Below are positions 34,885-44,317 of a stretch of DNA of 64,000 bases, in pieces. This DNA comes from Chloroflexota bacterium (GTDB taxonomy: Bacteria > Chloroflexota > UBA6077 > SHYK01). The stretch lies in assembly GCA_035652535.1 (NCBI GenBank), contig DASRDP010000009.1, forward strand, positions 1 through 64,000, given 5' to 3'. The first letter of the stretch is position 1, and every line of letters starts with the position of its first letter. The translations under genes and the position numbers were made by a program. The notes under the pieces are model-generated. The model had not been told where the DNA came from, made no database searches, and worked only from the letters and a program-made list of their open reading frames with translations.

Positions 34885-36119
34885 TGAAGGTCGTCCACAC
34901 TGCGGACCTGCACATCGGCATGGAGACCCACGGCCCAATCGATCCGCAGACCGGCTTGCCGCGTCGCCTCGACGATTTTCTGGCCTCGCTCGACCGGATC
35001 GTGGACGCGGCCATCGATGGCCGCGCCGATCTCGTCGTCATGGCGGGCGACATTTACAAGTCGCGAGACCCCTCCCCGACTCACCAGCGGGCGTTCGCCC
35101 GTCGGATTCTGCGACTGGCGAGCGCACGCGTTCCGGTGTTTCTGCTGGCCGGCAACCACGACGTGCCCAATGCGGTGAGTCGCGCGACGTCCATCGACAT
35201 CTTCCACGAGCTGGAAGTGGCAGGGGTCACGGTCGGCCGCCAGCCCGACTGCCACCGGGTCGACACGCCATCGGGCCCGGCCATCATCGCCGCGCTTCCC
35301 TGGATCACCCGAAGTGTCGTCGTGGCGCACGAGGGCGCTCAAAATCTCTTGTCGAGCGATTTCGAGCGCTACATCGCCGACTTTGTGGTCAAGGTCGTGG
35401 GGGCGTTGGGCGAGCGCGTCGAGGAGATGCGCGGCGATCCCGAGTTGCGGACGGCGCCAGCCATCCTCGTCGCTCACCTGCACGCCCAGGAGGCGCGAGA
35501 CGGCGCGGAGCGAATGCTCACCGTTGGGAATGACCCGCTGATTCCTGCCAGCGTGCTCACCGTACCGCCTTTCGACTACGTTGCCCTTGGCCACATCCAT
35601 GCGCACCAGTCCTTCGGTTCGCAGCCACCCGCCGTCTATCCGGGCAGCATCGAACGCGTGAACTTCGGTGAGGAGCTGGAGGACAAAGGATACGTCGTGG
35701 CCGAAGTCTCGAAAGGCCACGCCGAGTGGGAGTTCTTCCCCGTTCCCGCGCGGCGCTTCCTCACGATTCCAGTCAAAGCGACGGGCGATGACCCGACGGC
35801 CGTGGCGCTGCGGCAGATCGATCGCCATCGGCCGGAGATCGATGACGCGGTGGTGCGCCTGCGAGTCGAGCTGACGGCGCAAAATGAGGCGCTCTTCGAC
35901 GAGGGGCGCGCGCGGGCCGCCTTGGCCGGCGCCTTCTGGATCGCCGAGATCTCGCGGCAGGTCGATCGACCGGCGCGCACCCGGTTCGCGGGCGCGTCGG
36001 TGGAGGGCAAGACGCCCATGGAGCTACTCGACGAATTCTTCTCGGCGAAACAGCTTCCGTCCGACGAACGGGAGCGCCTCCGCTCGTACGCGCAGCGCCT
36101 GATTCAGTCCAGGCTTTGA
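34884..36119 (+). CDS. Mre11/SbcD-type DNA double-strand-break nuclease
   Basis: A 411-residue calcineurin-like exonuclease/endonuclease subunit. All metal-site motifs are intact: DLH (D8, H10), GD (D56) in AGDIYKS, GNHD (N91, H92), then the His in AILVAHLHAQE and the GHIH motif in VALGHIHAHQ. The C-terminal 90 residues (ARAALAGAFWIAEISRQVDR) would carry the Rad50-binding helices. It is coupled to herA by a TGATG overlap and followed seven bases later by rad50. Together they form the complex that recognises and trims broken DNA ends. The archaeal naming is chosen because of the herA-nurA context. Confidence 0.93.
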   Translation: MKVVHTADLHIGMETHGPIDPQTGLPRRLDDFLASLDRIVDAAIDGRADLVVMAGDIYKSRDPSPTHQRAFARRILRLASARVPVFLLAGNHDVPNAVSRATSIDIFHELEVAGVTVGRQPDCHRVDTPSGPAIIAALPWITRSVVVAHEGAQNLLSSDFERYIADFVVKVVGALGERVEEMRGDPELRTAPAILVAHLHAQEARDGAERMLTVGNDPLIPASVLTVPPFDYVALGHIHAHQSFGSQPPAVYPGSIERVNFGEELEDKGYVVAEVSKGHAEWEFFPVPARRFLTIPVKATGDDPTAVALRQIDRHRPEIDDAVVRLRVELTAQNEALFDEGRARAALAGAFWIAEISRQVDRPARTRFAGASVEGKTPMELLDEFFSAKQLPSDERERLRSYAQRLIQSRL

Positions 36120-36126
36120 GCCTAGC

Positions 36127-38685
36127 ATGATCCCCCTCCGTCTCGAGATTCGGAACTTCCTGTCCTATGGCGATCGACCGCCGCCCCTGGACCTCGACGG
36201 TGTCCACGTTGCCTGTCTCTCCGGCGCCAACGGGAACGGCAAGAGCGCCCTGCTCGATGCCATGGTGTGGGCGCTGTGGGGAGAGCCGCGGGGCGGGTCG
36301 CGCGCGGGAGACGACCTCGTCCGGCACGGCGCCAGCGAGATGTCGGTGGCGCTGGAGTTCTTGATGGACGGCGGCCGCTACCGCGTGACGCGGCGGCGCA
36401 CGGTGCGCAATCGCAGCGGTTCCACGGAGCTGCGGTTCGAGGGCTTCGACGGGTCAATCTGGCGGCCGCTCGCCGAAGGCAGCGTCGGCCAGACACAGGA
36501 CGCCATCAGCCGCCTACTCCGCATGACCCACGACACCTTCGTCCATGCGTCGTTCGTTCAGCAGGGGAAAGCCGACGCATTCATGCTCATGACGCCGCAG
36601 CACCGAAAGCAGGTGCTCGGCGACATCCTCAACCTTGGCCAGTACGACGAGCTTGCGGACGCCGCCCACGCGGCGATGCGAGAGGCCCGCGCGAGCGCGG
36701 ATCGGTTGAGCGGCCAGATCCGCGCGGCGGAGGCCGAGCTGGCGCGTCGGGAAGAGTTCGAGCGCGCGCTTGCCGACAGCATTCGCGCCGAAGCGGACGC
36801 GCAACGCGAGGTCGATGAGCTGACAGCGGAGCGGACCGCCCTGGTCCGCGAGGTCGACCGACTCGTCGGGGTCGATCGGCAAGCCGCCGAGAAGCGCGCC
36901 GCTCGCGAGATCGCCGGAGATCGGGTCCATGGCCTCGAGAAGCAGATCGAGGAGCTGGCGCGGCAGGTAGCCGAAGCGGCCGCGACCGAGTCGCGCGCCG
37001 GCGAGATCGAACGGGACTTCGCCGCGTTCCAAAAGGCGGACGAGCAAGAGCGTGACATGGCGGGCCGCTTTCAGGCCTGGTGTCAGGCTCGTGACGAGCT
37101 GCAGCGCGTCGAGTCTTCCGTCGATCGGGAGCGCGGCCGCATCCAGGCAGAGCTGACCGCGGCGGAGAACAGGGCCGCTGACGTCGAGCGCCGCCTGGCG
37201 GGCGTTGAGTCAGCTCAGGCCAAAGCCGAAGCGATCCAGGCCGACATCATTCGCTATGACGCGTTGGCGCGCGAGGACGAGGACGCGCGCAAGGCCTTTG
37301 ACGCCGCGAACGAGAGGCTTGCCGTCCTTCGCCGGGAAGGAGAGCGTCTGAAAGAAGAGCCCGATCGGGTCCGGCAGCGGCTGGAGCTGCTGGGGCAGAA
37401 CGATACTTGCCCTCTCTGTGGGCAGGAGCTTGGGGCCTCCGGTCTCGCAGCCGCCCACAAGAGGCTCACCGAAGAGCTTCGCGAAGTCGAGCGCCAGCTG
37501 GAGCGCGCCCGGGCGGATTATCTTGCGCAGCTGAAGGTGACCAAGAGCGCACAAGAACGCGCCGCGTCGCTCCGTGAGCAATTGAACGGGCGCGCGGCGA
37601 TCGAGCGCGAACTCGGCGACCTGCAGGCGCAGCTTCGGCACGCAGAAGAGGATCGGCGGGCGCTGACGGAGGTCCGCGCAGTGGCCGCGGCGTATCGCCA
37701 GGCGCTGGAATCCAACGACTACGCGTTGGAGGCCCGCTCGCGCGTGGCACCGCTTCGCCAGGCGATGCAAGCCACCGGCTACGATCCTGAAGCGCATCGC
37801 GCGTTGCGCGAGACCCGCGAGCGGCTTCGCGACGCCCCAGACAGCATGCGAGCGCTCGACGCCGCCCGCGCGACCATCCAGACGGCGTCCGCGCACCGAG
37901 CGGCGCTCGATGCCCAGCTGGCGGCAGTCCATGCCGAGGTGTCGAGGCTCGATCGGGAGACGGACGTGCTGGTCCAGGAAGCCGCGGCGTTGCCTGCCAA
38001 GCGGTCCGCCCTCGCCGCGAAAGAGGCTGAGTTGCAGGAGAGCGCCGCCGCGCACCGCGCAGCGGCCCAGCGCGTGGGGGAGGCGAAGCAGATGGTCTCC
38101 TGGCTGAACGCCAGGGCTCGAGAGGTTGAGGAGCAGAAGCGCAACCTCACGCACTGTCTCGAGGAGGTCTCCGCCTACACCCAGCTCGCCGACGCCTTCG
38201 GCAAGAGCGGAATTCAGGAAATGATCATCGACCAGGCTCTGCCCGAGATCGAGGATATCGCGAATGAGCTCCTCTCGCGTCTCACGAGCGGCCGCATGCG
38301 GGTCAGGATGCAGACGCAGCGTCCGGGAAGGACGGGCGGAACGGTGAGCACGCTGGACGTCCTGGTGTCTGACGAGCTGGGAACACGCCCCTACGAGCTG
38401 TTCTCCGGCGGCGAGAAGTTCCGGATCAACTTCGCCATCCGCATCGCCCTCTCCAAGCTCCTCGCGCGTCGGGCGAATGCGCCGCTCCAGATGCTCGCCA
38501 TCGACGAGGGATTCGGGAGCCAGGACCGCGAGGGTTGCGACCGTCTCGTCGAGGCGATTCGAACCGTTCAGGCCGACTTTGAACGGATTCTCGTCATCAC
38601 CCACCTCGACGACCTGAAGGACGCGTTTCCCGTCCGCATCGAGGTCATCAAAGGACCTGGCGGATCCACCTTCGCGATGACGTAA
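36127..38685 (+). CDS. Rad50/SbcC-type SMC-like ATPase
   Basis: An 852-residue DNA-end-tethering ATPase. The N-terminal lobe has Walker A GANGNGKS (33-40) and a Q-loop near FVQQGKADAF. A long coiled coil leads to the zinc hook CPLC at 428-431, almost exactly mid-protein, and a second coiled coil returns. The C-terminal lobe has signature LFSGGEKFRI (about 760) and Walker B LAIDEGFGSQD (about 790), then the D-loop and VITHLDDLKD. Length and symmetry match intact SbcC/Rad50 proteins. It is the last gene of the repair operon; 169 bp follow before the LysM gene. Confidence 0.94.
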   Translation: MIPLRLEIRNFLSYGDRPPPLDLDGVHVACLSGANGNGKSALLDAMVWALWGEPRGGSRAGDDLVRHGASEMSVALEFLMDGGRYRVTRRRTVRNRSGSTELRFEGFDGSIWRPLAEGSVGQTQDAISRLLRMTHDTFVHASFVQQGKADAFMLMTPQHRKQVLGDILNLGQYDELADAAHAAMREARASADRLSGQIRAAEAELARREEFERALADSIRAEADAQREVDELTAERTALVREVDRLVGVDRQAAEKRAAREIAGDRVHGLEKQIEELARQVAEAAATESRAGEIERDFAAFQKADEQERDMAGRFQAWCQARDELQRVESSVDRERGRIQAELTAAENRAADVERRLAGVESAQAKAEAIQADIIRYDALAREDEDARKAFDAANERLAVLRREGERLKEEPDRVRQRLELLGQNDTCPLCGQELGASGLAAAHKRLTEELREVERQLERARADYLAQLKVTKSAQERAASLREQLNGRAAIERELGDLQAQLRHAEEDRRALTEVRAVAAAYRQALESNDYALEARSRVAPLRQAMQATGYDPEAHRALRETRERLRDAPDSMRALDAARATIQTASAHRAALDAQLAAVHAEVSRLDRETDVLVQEAAALPAKRSALAAKEAELQESAAAHRAAAQRVGEAKQMVSWLNARAREVEEQKRNLTHCLEEVSAYTQLADAFGKSGIQEMIIDQALPEIEDIANELLSRLTSGRMRVRMQTQRPGRTGGTVSTLDVLVSDELGTRPYELFSGGEKFRINFAIRIALSKLLARRANAPLQMLAIDEGFGSQDREGCDRLVEAIRTVQADFERILVITHLDDLKDAFPVRIEVIKGPGGSTFAMT

Positions 38686-38853
38686 GGCCGGCGGCCGCCG
38701 CCGCGCGAATCGAATAATTTGTCGGCGTTCGTCGGCCCGTCTATCACAACCGCATCACAGCGCTACATCAACCGATCGTAGCCGCGCATCCGCGTGCAGC
38801 GCACAATCTCCGCGCGGCTATGCTTGGAGTCAGCAAGATCCGAGGAGCAGTGC

Positions 38854-39708
38854 GTGTACGATCGATTCTCCATAGAACGACCGCGCATCACGTCGGCGCG
38901 GTCACGCAGGCCGACGCAGTCTGATGCCGAGCCCAGCGCGACCGGTCGCCTCGTGGCGATCATCCTCATCGTGCTCGTAGCCGGCGTTGGCTGGCTCGTT
39001 GCGCTGAGCCAAACCCGCATCGCCATCCCGGCCCGCACGACGGCGATCGCCTCGGCGCCGCCATTGGTTGAGTCTGCCCGTCGGTCCCCGCGGACCGACG
39101 CCGGTTCTTCAACGCCAAGGCAGGTCATCGCGAGCGAAGGCGCCGCCCCCGTCGCGGCGCCCATTACGGCCGGCGGGGCGAGCGCGGAGGCGTCCGCAGT
39201 CGCGCCATCGATTGCCGCTCCCATCGCGGAGTCGCCCCCGGCGTCGGCAAGCACTCCGGGCGCTCAGCCAGAGCGTGTGTCTGCGCCTGGCGCGGCGCCG
39301 AGCAGCCCGCCAATCGCACCGGTGATTGTCCGACACGTCGTCGGGCGCGGTGAGGACGTGTCTTCCATCGCGCGGGCGTACGGGATCGCCGCGCAGGATC
39401 TCGTCACAGCGAACGGGCTTCAGAGCACGGGCGTGGTCCAGCCCGGCCAGGTCGTCTACGTTCCGATGACGCCCGGCGTCGTGCACGCGGTTGAGCCGGG
39501 CCAGACGCTCGCGGAGATCTCGCAGCGGTTTGGCGTGAGTGTGGGCGTGATCTCAGCCACGAACGGGATCGACGATCCGGCGAAGCTCCAGGCGGGCCAG
39601 GTTTTGTTGATCCCTATTCACGGGCCCCAGGCTTCGGCGGACGAGGCCCGTCCGAACTTCAGCGCCGATGCGTCGTCGAATTCCGAAGGTTCGTCGCGCC
39701 GTCCGTGA
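38854..39708 (+). CDS. Membrane-anchored protein with two LysM domains
   Basis: A 284-residue envelope protein. A short cytoplasmic N-terminus precedes one membrane helix (about 33-52, LVAIILIVLVAGVGWLVAL). A long Ala/Pro/Ser linker follows. Two LysM domains start near 160 (VRHVVGRGEDVSSIARAYG, DLVTANGL) and 209 (VVHAVEPGQTLAEISQRFG, VISATNGID). LysM modules bind peptidoglycan or chitin GlcNAc chains, so this tethers to the cell wall. No catalytic domain is present. I chose the GTG at 38854 with GAGGAG six bases upstream; the frame is open to 38794. It is convergent with the phosphatase gene, seven bases away. Confidence 0.85.
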   Translation: MYDRFSIERPRITSARSRRPTQSDAEPSATGRLVAIILIVLVAGVGWLVALSQTRIAIPARTTAIASAPPLVESARRSPRTDAGSSTPRQVIASEGAAPVAAPITAGGASAEASAVAPSIAAPIAESPPASASTPGAQPERVSAPGAAPSSPPIAPVIVRHVVGRGEDVSSIARAYGIAAQDLVTANGLQSTGVVQPGQVVYVPMTPGVVHAVEPGQTLAEISQRFGVSVGVISATNGIDDPAKLQAGQVLLIPIHGPQASADEARPNFSADASSNSEGSSRRP

Positions 39709-39714
39709 CCCGCA

Positions 39715-40608
39715 TCAGTGGCGGCCATCGGTGGCGCTCTGAATGAGGTCGAGAAGCGCTGCGTGGAGGAGTCCATTGGACGCGAGGGTCGTGCCGCCGT
39801 AGACACTGGCCTCACCCTGAAAGTCGGTAAATCTCCCCCCGGCTTCCTCGACGATGAGTCGTGCCGCGGCCGTATCCCACGGGGCTTCGCCGATCATGAC
39901 CACCGCGTCTACGCGGCCAGCCGCCAGCGCTCCGTATGAGTACAGGTCGAGAAATCCTGGGTTGTGATATGTGGACGCGATCAGCTGGCGGATGACCTCA
40001 CCCCAGCCCCGCCGGGCGAACTCGGACTCGTTGGCGTAAACGACGTAGGCGCGATCGAGCTGCGACACGTCCGACACGTGGATTGGATTCCCGTTTAGGT
40101 CGGCCCCGTCGCCGCGTTGGGCCGCGAAGGTCTCTGCGAGCGCGGGCAGGTGGATGACGCCCGCCACGAGGTCGGCGTCACGCTCCAATGCGACACACGG
40201 TCCGAAAAAGGGGAGGCCGCGGACGAACTTCTTGGTCCCATCTAGCGGATCAACGATCCAGCGGCATCCATCGGCGACGGGCGTCAAGGGCGCGCCGGTC
40301 GTGTAGCTCTCCTCGGCAAGAAATTCACACCCCGGACACCGCTGGACGAGCACCTCTCGGATGATCCGCTCCGAATCGCGGTCCGTCGCGGTAACGGGAG
40401 TGTCGTCCGTCTTGAATTCGACCGCGTGCCATCGGCGGAATCGTCGGCGCTGGAGCCGGCCCGCGGCGCGCGCGGCCTCCAGCGCGGCGGTCAGCTCCGT
40501 CGACCGTAGCGGTGCGCTCAGCTCTGGCTCCCCCGACCGGATGCGCCCCGGCCATCCCCGTCTGACCCGGTCTTCGCCGGAAATGCGCACTGCGCGGATA
40601 CGGGGCAC
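39715..40608 (-). CDS. Inositol monophosphatase-family phosphatase
   Basis: A Mg-dependent sugar/inositol/histidinol-phosphate phosphatase. Motifs are DTPVTATDRDSE, FLAEE, WIVDPLDGTKKFVRG (the metal-binding D-P-L-D-G-T) and the late APWDTAAARLIVEEAGG. Among subtypes it resembles HisN-type histidinol phosphatases and generic IMPases equally; no his genes are nearby. The domain begins near LSAPLRSTELTAA, so the first 30 residues from the GTG at 40608 may not be translated. They overlap the end of nth in another frame, and GTG 40590 is an alternative start. It is the last gene of the minus-strand run that starts at 45262. Confidence 0.85.
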   Translation of the reverse strand: MPRIRAVRISGEDRVRRGWPGRIRSGEPELSAPLRSTELTAALEAARAAGRLQRRRFRRWHAVEFKTDDTPVTATDRDSERIIREVLVQRCPGCEFLAEESYTTGAPLTPVADGCRWIVDPLDGTKKFVRGLPFFGPCVALERDADLVAGVIHLPALAETFAAQRGDGADLNGNPIHVSDVSQLDRAYVVYANESEFARRGWGEVIRQLIASTYHNPGFLDLYSYGALAAGRVDAVVMIGEAPWDTAAARLIVEEAGGRFTDFQGEASVYGGTTLASNGLLHAALLDLIQSATDGRH

Positions 40609-41264
40609 GTCGAACAGCGCGGCCGTTGTGCCTTACAGATTTGGCGGCCATGGGTGATGAGGAGCATGTGGAACGCATACACGAGATCGGCCGGCACCGC
40701 GGCTTCGAGCGCCATGTGCGCCTGCTCCGCGCTCGTCTTGTCGCCAACCAGGCCAATTCGTTGGCTGACGCGGAGCACGTGCGTGTCGACGGGCATCGCA
40801 GGCTTGCCGCACGCGAAAAGCAGAACGCACGCCGCGGTCTTTGGCCCCACCCCGTCGAGCGATCGGAGAAACGCTCGACCTTCCTCCAGCGGGACGTCTC
40901 GCAGGTAGGAGAGGTCCAGCTCGCCGAGGCGGTCCGTAACGCTTCGCAGGATGTTCTGGATGCGGGCCGCCTTGATGTCCGCGAGCCCACCGGATCGAAT
41001 CGCGTCCGCCACCTCCGAGACCGGGGCCCGGGCGACTGCGGTCCAATCCCCTCGGTACCGGTCCATGAGCTGAGCGAAGGCGCGATCGGAGTTCACGTCG
41101 GCAGTATTCTGGGAAAGCACGGTCTGAATCAGCTCGGACAGCGGGTCCTGAAGCGGGCGGGGACTCGGAGGCCCATAGAAGACCATCAGGCGATGGCAGA
41201 TCTCGAGCGCGTGCTCACGGACGCGCTCGTCCTTTTCGGGACCGGCCGCGACGTCCGACCTCAC
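40518..41264 (-). CDS. nth: Endonuclease III-like DNA glycosylase/AP lyase
   Basis: A 248-residue base-excision repair enzyme for oxidised pyrimidines. The helix-hairpin-helix is LDGVGPKTAACVLLFACG, with catalytic Lys at K142. The catalytic Asp is D160 in MPVDTHVLR. The four iron-sulfur cysteines are C210, C217, C220 and C226 in the C-x6-C-x2-C-x5-C spacing. The start GTG overlaps the TGA of the upstream DUF4340 gene (GTGA), so translation is coupled to an unrelated transport operon. It is slightly longer at the N-terminus than E. coli Nth and may act as a divergent Nth/MutY-family member. Confidence 0.92.
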   Translation of the reverse strand: MRSDVAAGPEKDERVREHALEICHRLMVFYGPPSPRPLQDPLSELIQTVLSQNTADVNSDRAFAQLMDRYRGDWTAVARAPVSEVADAIRSGGLADIKAARIQNILRSVTDRLGELDLSYLRDVPLEEGRAFLRSLDGVGPKTAACVLLFACGKPAMPVDTHVLRVSQRIGLVGDKTSAEQAHMALEAAVPADLVYAFHMLLITHGRQICKAQRPRCSTCPVSAQCAFPAKTGSDGDGRGASGRGSQS

Positions 41265-41908
41265 TGCGACGTAGACGGGGCGGGCAGCCCGACGGTCGGC
41301 GTTGGCGTTTGGCTGGGCCTTGGCGTGGCGTCGGCGGCGGATTCCGATGCTCCCGCGACAGCTTCCGTTGGCGTTGCCGTCACCACTGGCGTTGGGATGG
41401 GCGGCTCGCTCACCAGCTTCTCGATATCGCCGACGAGCAGTGTGTTGATCGTGTGCAGCTCGCCGCGGCCCTCCACCATCGCGTAGTAGGCGGCACCGTT
41501 CGGCGTTTTTGATCCCACGAGCACGCGGATCGTCTTGCCGTCCTTCATGGACAGCGTCGCCTGGTCGGCAGCCGGCGAGAGGCCGTATTGCGCCAGGTCG
41601 CCGGGTTTGTCGGTAACCTTGGCCGAGCTGCGCAGCTTCACCAGACGATTGACGACGCTGCTCACGCGGCTCAGGTCCGCCTGATCGCCACTGTCGGCGA
41701 ACTTCCAGCCAACGGGCTCCGCGCGCTCGAATGCCTGACTCCCCGCCGAGGTCTGAACGTCGAGCCGCTGCACGTCCGTGTCTTTGGCGTCGACGATGTA
41801 CGTCGGGGCGCCCTCTGCGGCCGGCGCTGGCTGCGTCTTTTCGATGGCGAACACGCCGGCTGCCAGGACGGCGAATGCGACGACCATGAGGACGGTGTTA
41901 CGGGCCAT
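41261..41908 (-). CDS. DUF4340 membrane-anchored protein of a Gld-type ABC system
   Basis: A 215-residue protein with an N-terminal membrane helix (residues 4-21, TVLMVVAFAVLAAGVFAI) and a DUF4340 beta domain. The latter has the typical VSSVVNRLVKLRSSAKV, LAQYGLSPAADQATLSMKDG and YYAMVEGRGELHTINTLLV. A short Thr/Pro tail ends the protein. DUF4340 proteins regularly follow GldG-like genes, as here (four bases after the gene at 41912). The role is probably periplasmic assembly with that complex; no activity is known. Confidence 0.85.
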   Translation of the reverse strand: MARNTVLMVVAFAVLAAGVFAIEKTQPAPAAEGAPTYIVDAKDTDVQRLDVQTSAGSQAFERAEPVGWKFADSGDQADLSRVSSVVNRLVKLRSSAKVTDKPGDLAQYGLSPAADQATLSMKDGKTIRVLVGSKTPNGAAYYAMVEGRGELHTINTLLVGDIEKLVSEPPIPTPVVTATPTEAVAGASESAADATPRPSQTPTPTVGLPAPSTSQ

Positions 41909-41911
41909 GGG

Positions 41912-43519
41912 TCAGCGCCGCATCCACCAGATCACGCCGCCCACGCCGAGGATGACGAGCGGGAAGAACACGGCGCTCGAGAAGAAAACAAAGTTGCCCT
42001 GCGCTGGCGTGAGAAAGACGGTGCGCTGCTGATCGATCCGTGGGCGGGTCGTGATGAGCTGGTCCGTCTGCGTAATCCAGTTCAGGGAGTTGAGAATGAA
42101 GTCGCGGTTTGCGATCTGCTGCTTGATGAGCCCATTGACGCCCATCTCTGAGCTGCCGATGATGACCGCTCGGTTCTTGACCTTCTTGTTGGGATCCTCG
42201 AACCCGGGGGGCGGCTCCTCGGCCGGTGGATTTTCGACTTGCTCGACCGCCACGGCCAAGGTGAGCGGCCCCTTCTTGTCTTCCCCATCGGTGTACTGGA
42301 GTTTGGAGCGGTCCGTCTCGAGCCACGACCGGTCACCAGAGGTCAGCGCCAGTCCGCTGATGTCCACACCCTTCTTGATCAGGTTGGGAATCTCGATGGA
42401 AGTAGAGAACGGCATCAGCGAGATGGTGCCCAGGTCTTTGACAATCGTGTGGAGTCCGTACCGCTGGACGATGATGGCGAGCGGATCCTGTCCGAGAGCG
42501 CTCACCGGGTCCACGGCCACGCCATCTCCGATGTTGAGGTCCCAGCGTTTGATCAGCTCGCCGACGTTCGAGTCGGTCTGGAGGGGGTCGACGAAGAGGA
42601 GAAGACGGCCGTTGCCGTCCAGGTAGTCGTTCAACGCCTTCAGCTCGTCGTCCAGCAACGCCGTCTTGGGGGCTGCGATGATGACCGCCTTGGCGTCGTC
42701 GGGCACTTTCCCCGTCGAGAGGAGGTTCAGCGATTCGACGACGTAGTTGTCCGCCTGGATTTGCGTTTTGAGGTCCGAATAGCCTTCGTCCTGGAAATTG
42801 TCGAGGTCTCGCTCGCCGTGTCCCGTCAGGTAGTACACCTTGAGCGGGGTTGGGTTGACCAGCTTCAACAGCGCGGTCGTGATGTGCGCCTCGTCAGTGG
42901 TGATGGAATCCTGCTTCGGATCGTCGGGCCCGGTCTTGCCGGCCCAACGAAATCGAATCGTGCCGTCGACGTTGACGCCGGCGAGCTTCGTTTCGGCCGG
43001 GTTCATGTTGAAGTCGACGGTCTCCCACGTGAGCATGCCGTTCGATCGCGCGGCGTACTCCTTCAAGAGATCTTCGACTTTCTGGGCGTCGGGCAGCGAG
43101 GAGGAGAAATAGGCGGTTGCGTGGACTGGTGCCGGCAGGTCTGCCAGGAGCTTGAGGGTCGCCTCTGAAAGGGAGAAGTCGCGCTGGGCAGTGAGGTCCC
43201 AGCGTTCGTGGTAGCGATTGGCCAGGACGTTGACGAGAGCCAGGATTCCGATCATGGCTAGGCACATGACAAACGCGTTCGATCCGTACTGCGATTCGCG
43301 GCTCGTAACGTTGCCCCAGGCTTTCGCCGGATCAATGGCGATGTACATACCGAAGCAGAGGATCGCCACAGCGAGCGCCAATCGGGAGAGGACGCTGAAT
43401 TCCCCCGCGACGAGGGCCGAGCCCGCGGCGACCAGAAGGGCCAGCCCGCTCACGAGGGCCAGCGGCCCACGTGCCCGATCCAGCCAGCTCTGGTGCGTCA
43501 TCGTTTGCTGAGGGATCAT
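41912..43519 (-). CDS. GldG-like ABC-system auxiliary membrane protein
   Basis: A 535-residue protein of the ABC-type uncharacterised transport (GldG, DUF7088 plus ABC_transp_aux) family. Three N-terminal helices (about 17-37, 43-62, 84-102) precede a large extracytoplasmic region with FSLSEATLKLLADLPAPVHATAY, then a Rossmann-like domain (VYYLTGHGERDLD, VIIAAPKTALLDDELKALNDYL). A final helix lies near the C-terminus (FFPLVILGVGGVIWWMRR). In gliding Bacteroidetes, GldAFG forms a transporter required for motility; elsewhere cargo is unknown. It is encoded between the permease and the DUF4340 protein. Confidence 0.88.
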   Translation of the reverse strand: MIPQQTMTHQSWLDRARGPLALVSGLALLVAAGSALVAGEFSVLSRLALAVAILCFGMYIAIDPAKAWGNVTSRESQYGSNAFVMCLAMIGILALVNVLANRYHERWDLTAQRDFSLSEATLKLLADLPAPVHATAYFSSSLPDAQKVEDLLKEYAARSNGMLTWETVDFNMNPAETKLAGVNVDGTIRFRWAGKTGPDDPKQDSITTDEAHITTALLKLVNPTPLKVYYLTGHGERDLDNFQDEGYSDLKTQIQADNYVVESLNLLSTGKVPDDAKAVIIAAPKTALLDDELKALNDYLDGNGRLLLFVDPLQTDSNVGELIKRWDLNIGDGVAVDPVSALGQDPLAIIVQRYGLHTIVKDLGTISLMPFSTSIEIPNLIKKGVDISGLALTSGDRSWLETDRSKLQYTDGEDKKGPLTLAVAVEQVENPPAEEPPPGFEDPNKKVKNRAVIIGSSEMGVNGLIKQQIANRDFILNSLNWITQTDQLITTRPRIDQQRTVFLTPAQGNFVFFSSAVFFPLVILGVGGVIWWMRR

Positions 43520-43559
43520 GGCGCAGCTCCTTTGCGCGGCTGGAGGACAGCCACCTGGC

Positions 43560-44273
43560 TCATCGCCATCGCCGGGCCGAGATGATCTGCGTCGTGATGA
43601 AAAGGCAAGCGATGATGACGGTCACGAAGAAGACGATGTCTTTGGTGTCGACGACGCCTCGAGGCATGTCCTCGAACCGCTTGGTGATGCTGACGTATTG
43701 AGCGACCTGGCCGGGGATGCCGGTGAACTGGCGCGAAAGCGAGTCGCTGAGCCACAGCAGGAGCAGCGTGACGAACGTCACCGCCGCGGCGATGATCTGG
43801 TTCTGTGTCAGCGCTGACGCCATCAAGCCAATGGCGAGAAACGCCATCCCCTGCAGCATGACGCCGAGGTACCCGCCGACCATGGGTCCCCGGTCTGGAT
43901 TTCCGAACATGTTGAGGAGCAGTGGGAAGTAGAGGGTCATAGCCAGCATGAAGAGGAGGAAGACGACGCTGCCGAGATACTTCCCGAGAACCAGCTCGAC
44001 GTCACGGATGGGCTGCGTGAGGAGCAGCTCGAGCGTGCCCGTGCGGGCCTCCTCCGCGATGAGGCGCATGGTCAGCAGCGGACCCGCCAGGAGGAAGGTG
44101 ACGCTGAAGTTGTTCAGGACCGGTCGCAGGTCCGCCTGTCGACTCTGTGGAATGATGATTCCGAAAAGGAATCCCCACATCGCGATCATCACGGCGGTGA
44201 CGACCCAGGCGACCGGCGACACAAAGTAGGAGCGAATCTCCCGCTCCGCGACCGCGGCGACATTACGAATCAT
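43560..44273 (-). CDS. ABC transporter permease, GldF-like
   Basis: A 237-residue ABC-2 type permease with about six membrane helices. The cytoplasmic coupling region reads MRLIAEEARTGTLELLLTQPI, followed by DVELVLGKYLGSVVFLLFML, the standard pattern of GldF and related permeases. It follows the ATPase gene at 44318 by 44 bases and precedes the GldG-like gene by 40 bases. The three, with DUF4340, make one exporter of unknown substrate. Confidence 0.88.
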   Translation of the reverse strand: MIRNVAAVAEREIRSYFVSPVAWVVTAVMIAMWGFLFGIIIPQSRQADLRPVLNNFSVTFLLAGPLLTMRLIAEEARTGTLELLLTQPIRDVELVLGKYLGSVVFLLFMLAMTLYFPLLLNMFGNPDRGPMVGGYLGVMLQGMAFLAIGLMASALTQNQIIAAAVTFVTLLLLWLSDSLSRQFTGIPGQVAQYVSITKRFEDMPRGVVDTKDIVFFVTVIIACLFITTQIISARRWR

Positions 44274-44317
44274 TGGTTTTCAGACTCCAAGGAATTGACC
44301 ACGCATGCGGGCCTGGC

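Noticed and set aside
36267-36818. Plus-strand open frame of 183 codons inside rad50
   Set aside because: It is a shifted frame of rad50, Arg/Gly/Ala-rich, with no independent start site.
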